A stretch of DNA of 64,000 nucleotides from Halobacillus litoralis (GTDB lineage Bacteria > Bacillota > Bacilli > Bacillales > Halobacillaceae): NCBI RefSeq assembly GCF_009856415.1, contig NZ_WMEZ01000001.1:124001-188000 (forward strand), read 5' to 3'. Both the position numbers and the translations under genes were made by a program. Below are positions 63,463 through 64,000 of the stretch, piece by piece. Each line of letters begins with the position of its first letter. Within the stretch, counting starts at the first letter, position 1. The notes under the pieces are model-generated. The model saw only the letters and a program-made list of their open reading frames with translations. It had not been told where the DNA came from and searched no databases.

Positions 63463-63545
63463 ACGTAATATCCTTCCATTACATAACTGAACGCTTGGTC
63501 TTCTTAGGTCAGCGATCTATAGAAAGAATAGAGGTGAACACAGGA

Positions 63546-64000
63546 TTGAAAATAGGATATCGGACCATTAAGACGGCATTGGGAACACCATTTGCCATAT
63601 GGATTGCTCAGATGCTTCAGCTGGAGAATTTCGCTTCAGCGGGGATCTTAACCATTCTCTGTATCCAAATTACTAGAAAACGTTCCTTTTTAAGTGCGTG
63701 GCATCGTTTTTCCGCTTGTTTATTAGCGATGGGATTTTCATTCGCCTTTTTTGAGCTATTAGGATACAATCCCATTTCAATCGGATTGATGCTGTTTGCC
63801 TTTATTCCTGCGACGGTTTGGTTCAAAATCACACCTGGAATCGTAACCAGCTCCGTCATCATCCTTCACCTCTACGGTTCAGGGGATATCGGGTGGAGTA
63901 TTATATGGAACGAAGTGTTATTGATCATAGTAGGGATTGGAACAGCATTGCTGTTGAATTTATATATGCCCAGTCTGGAGAAGAAGTTAAATCAGTATCG
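63546..64000 (+). CDS. yqjA: Aromatic acid exporter family membrane protein (YqjA-like), 3' end cut by the window
   Basis: An open frame with no stop before the window edge, starting at TTG 63546 with GAGGTGA nine bases upstream. The first 151 residues (KIGYRTIKTALGTPFAIWIAQML onward) contain four to five hydrophobic helices and a ITRKRSF loop, matching the N-terminal membrane domain of the YqjA/DUF939 family, related to aromatic acid exporters. The soluble C-terminal domain should follow beyond the edge. Position after brxB agrees with B. subtilis yqjA. Substrate unknown. Confidence 0.8.
   Translation, partial: MKIGYRTIKTALGTPFAIWIAQMLQLENFASAGILTILCIQITRKRSFLSAWHRFSACLLAMGFSFAFFELLGYNPISIGLMLFAFIPATVWFKITPGIVTSSVIILHLYGSGDIGWSIIWNEVLLIIVGIGTALLLNLYMPSLEKKLNQY

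Overview
The window reads as a chromosomal core region of a spore-forming, low- to mid-GC Bacillaceae. Evidence includes a complete spoIIIA operon, spoIVB, spo0A, a comG competence operon, bacilliredoxin BrxB and gene order close to the Bacillus subtilis yqgS-to-yqjA segment. The OLE RNA with its partner OapA, a B12-dependent ribonucleotide reductase and the loss of several B. subtilis neighbours point to a halophilic or alkaliphilic relative such as a Halobacillus-type organism; the genus is inference.

Layout. 1-5.1 kb: 3' part of an LTA-synthase-type gene, a FetAB-type ABC exporter, a small membrane protein (DUF2759), a metallo-beta-lactamase hydrolase, YqgY and the Spx-family regulator MgsR with a SigB-like promoter. 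5.1-9.0 kb: comGA-comGG on the minus strand, inverted relative to B. subtilis. 9.0-12.4 kb: aroK, yqzE, and the yqhH-yqhG pair. 12.4-16.8 kb: tandem glycine riboswitch driving gcvT-gcvPA-gcvPB. 16.8-25.5 kb: yqhL, class II ribonucleotide reductase nrdJ with two NrdR boxes, mntR, a patatin-like lipase, yqhP, yqhR, aroQ, an aminopeptidase P homologue and efp. 26.2-31.3 kb: spoIIIAA-AH behind a SigE-type promoter. 32.0-42.8 kb: accBC, yqhY, nusB, folD, xseAB, ispA, then OLE RNA and oapA, then dxs, a TlyA-family methylase and argR. 42.8-47.0 kb: recN, spoIVB, spo0A. 47.0-52.4 kb: a segment unlike B. subtilis with an orphan small gene, an aspartokinase, a DnaQ-type exonuclease, a cNMP/CBS/nucleotidyltransferase protein and yqzF. 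52.6-62.7 kb: bkdR and the SigL-dependent branched-chain keto acid operon (ptb-bcd-buk-lpdV-bkdAA-bkdAB-bkdB). 63-64 kb: brxB and the start of a yqjA-like membrane gene.

The most notable element is the roughly 590-nt noncoding OLE RNA between ispA and dxs, with its own extended -10 promoter and the gene for its membrane partner OapA directly downstream. The second is a family of large noncoding repeats: three composite copies of 460-540 bp with about 25-bp imperfect terminal inverted repeats, and one short solo copy in inverted orientation. They fill the gaps after efp, spoIIIAH, the aspartokinase gene and bkdB. Most coding content is otherwise conventional. Starts were chosen by Shine-Dalgarno spacing and family length. 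No tRNA, rRNA, CRISPR, prophage or transposase gene was seen.
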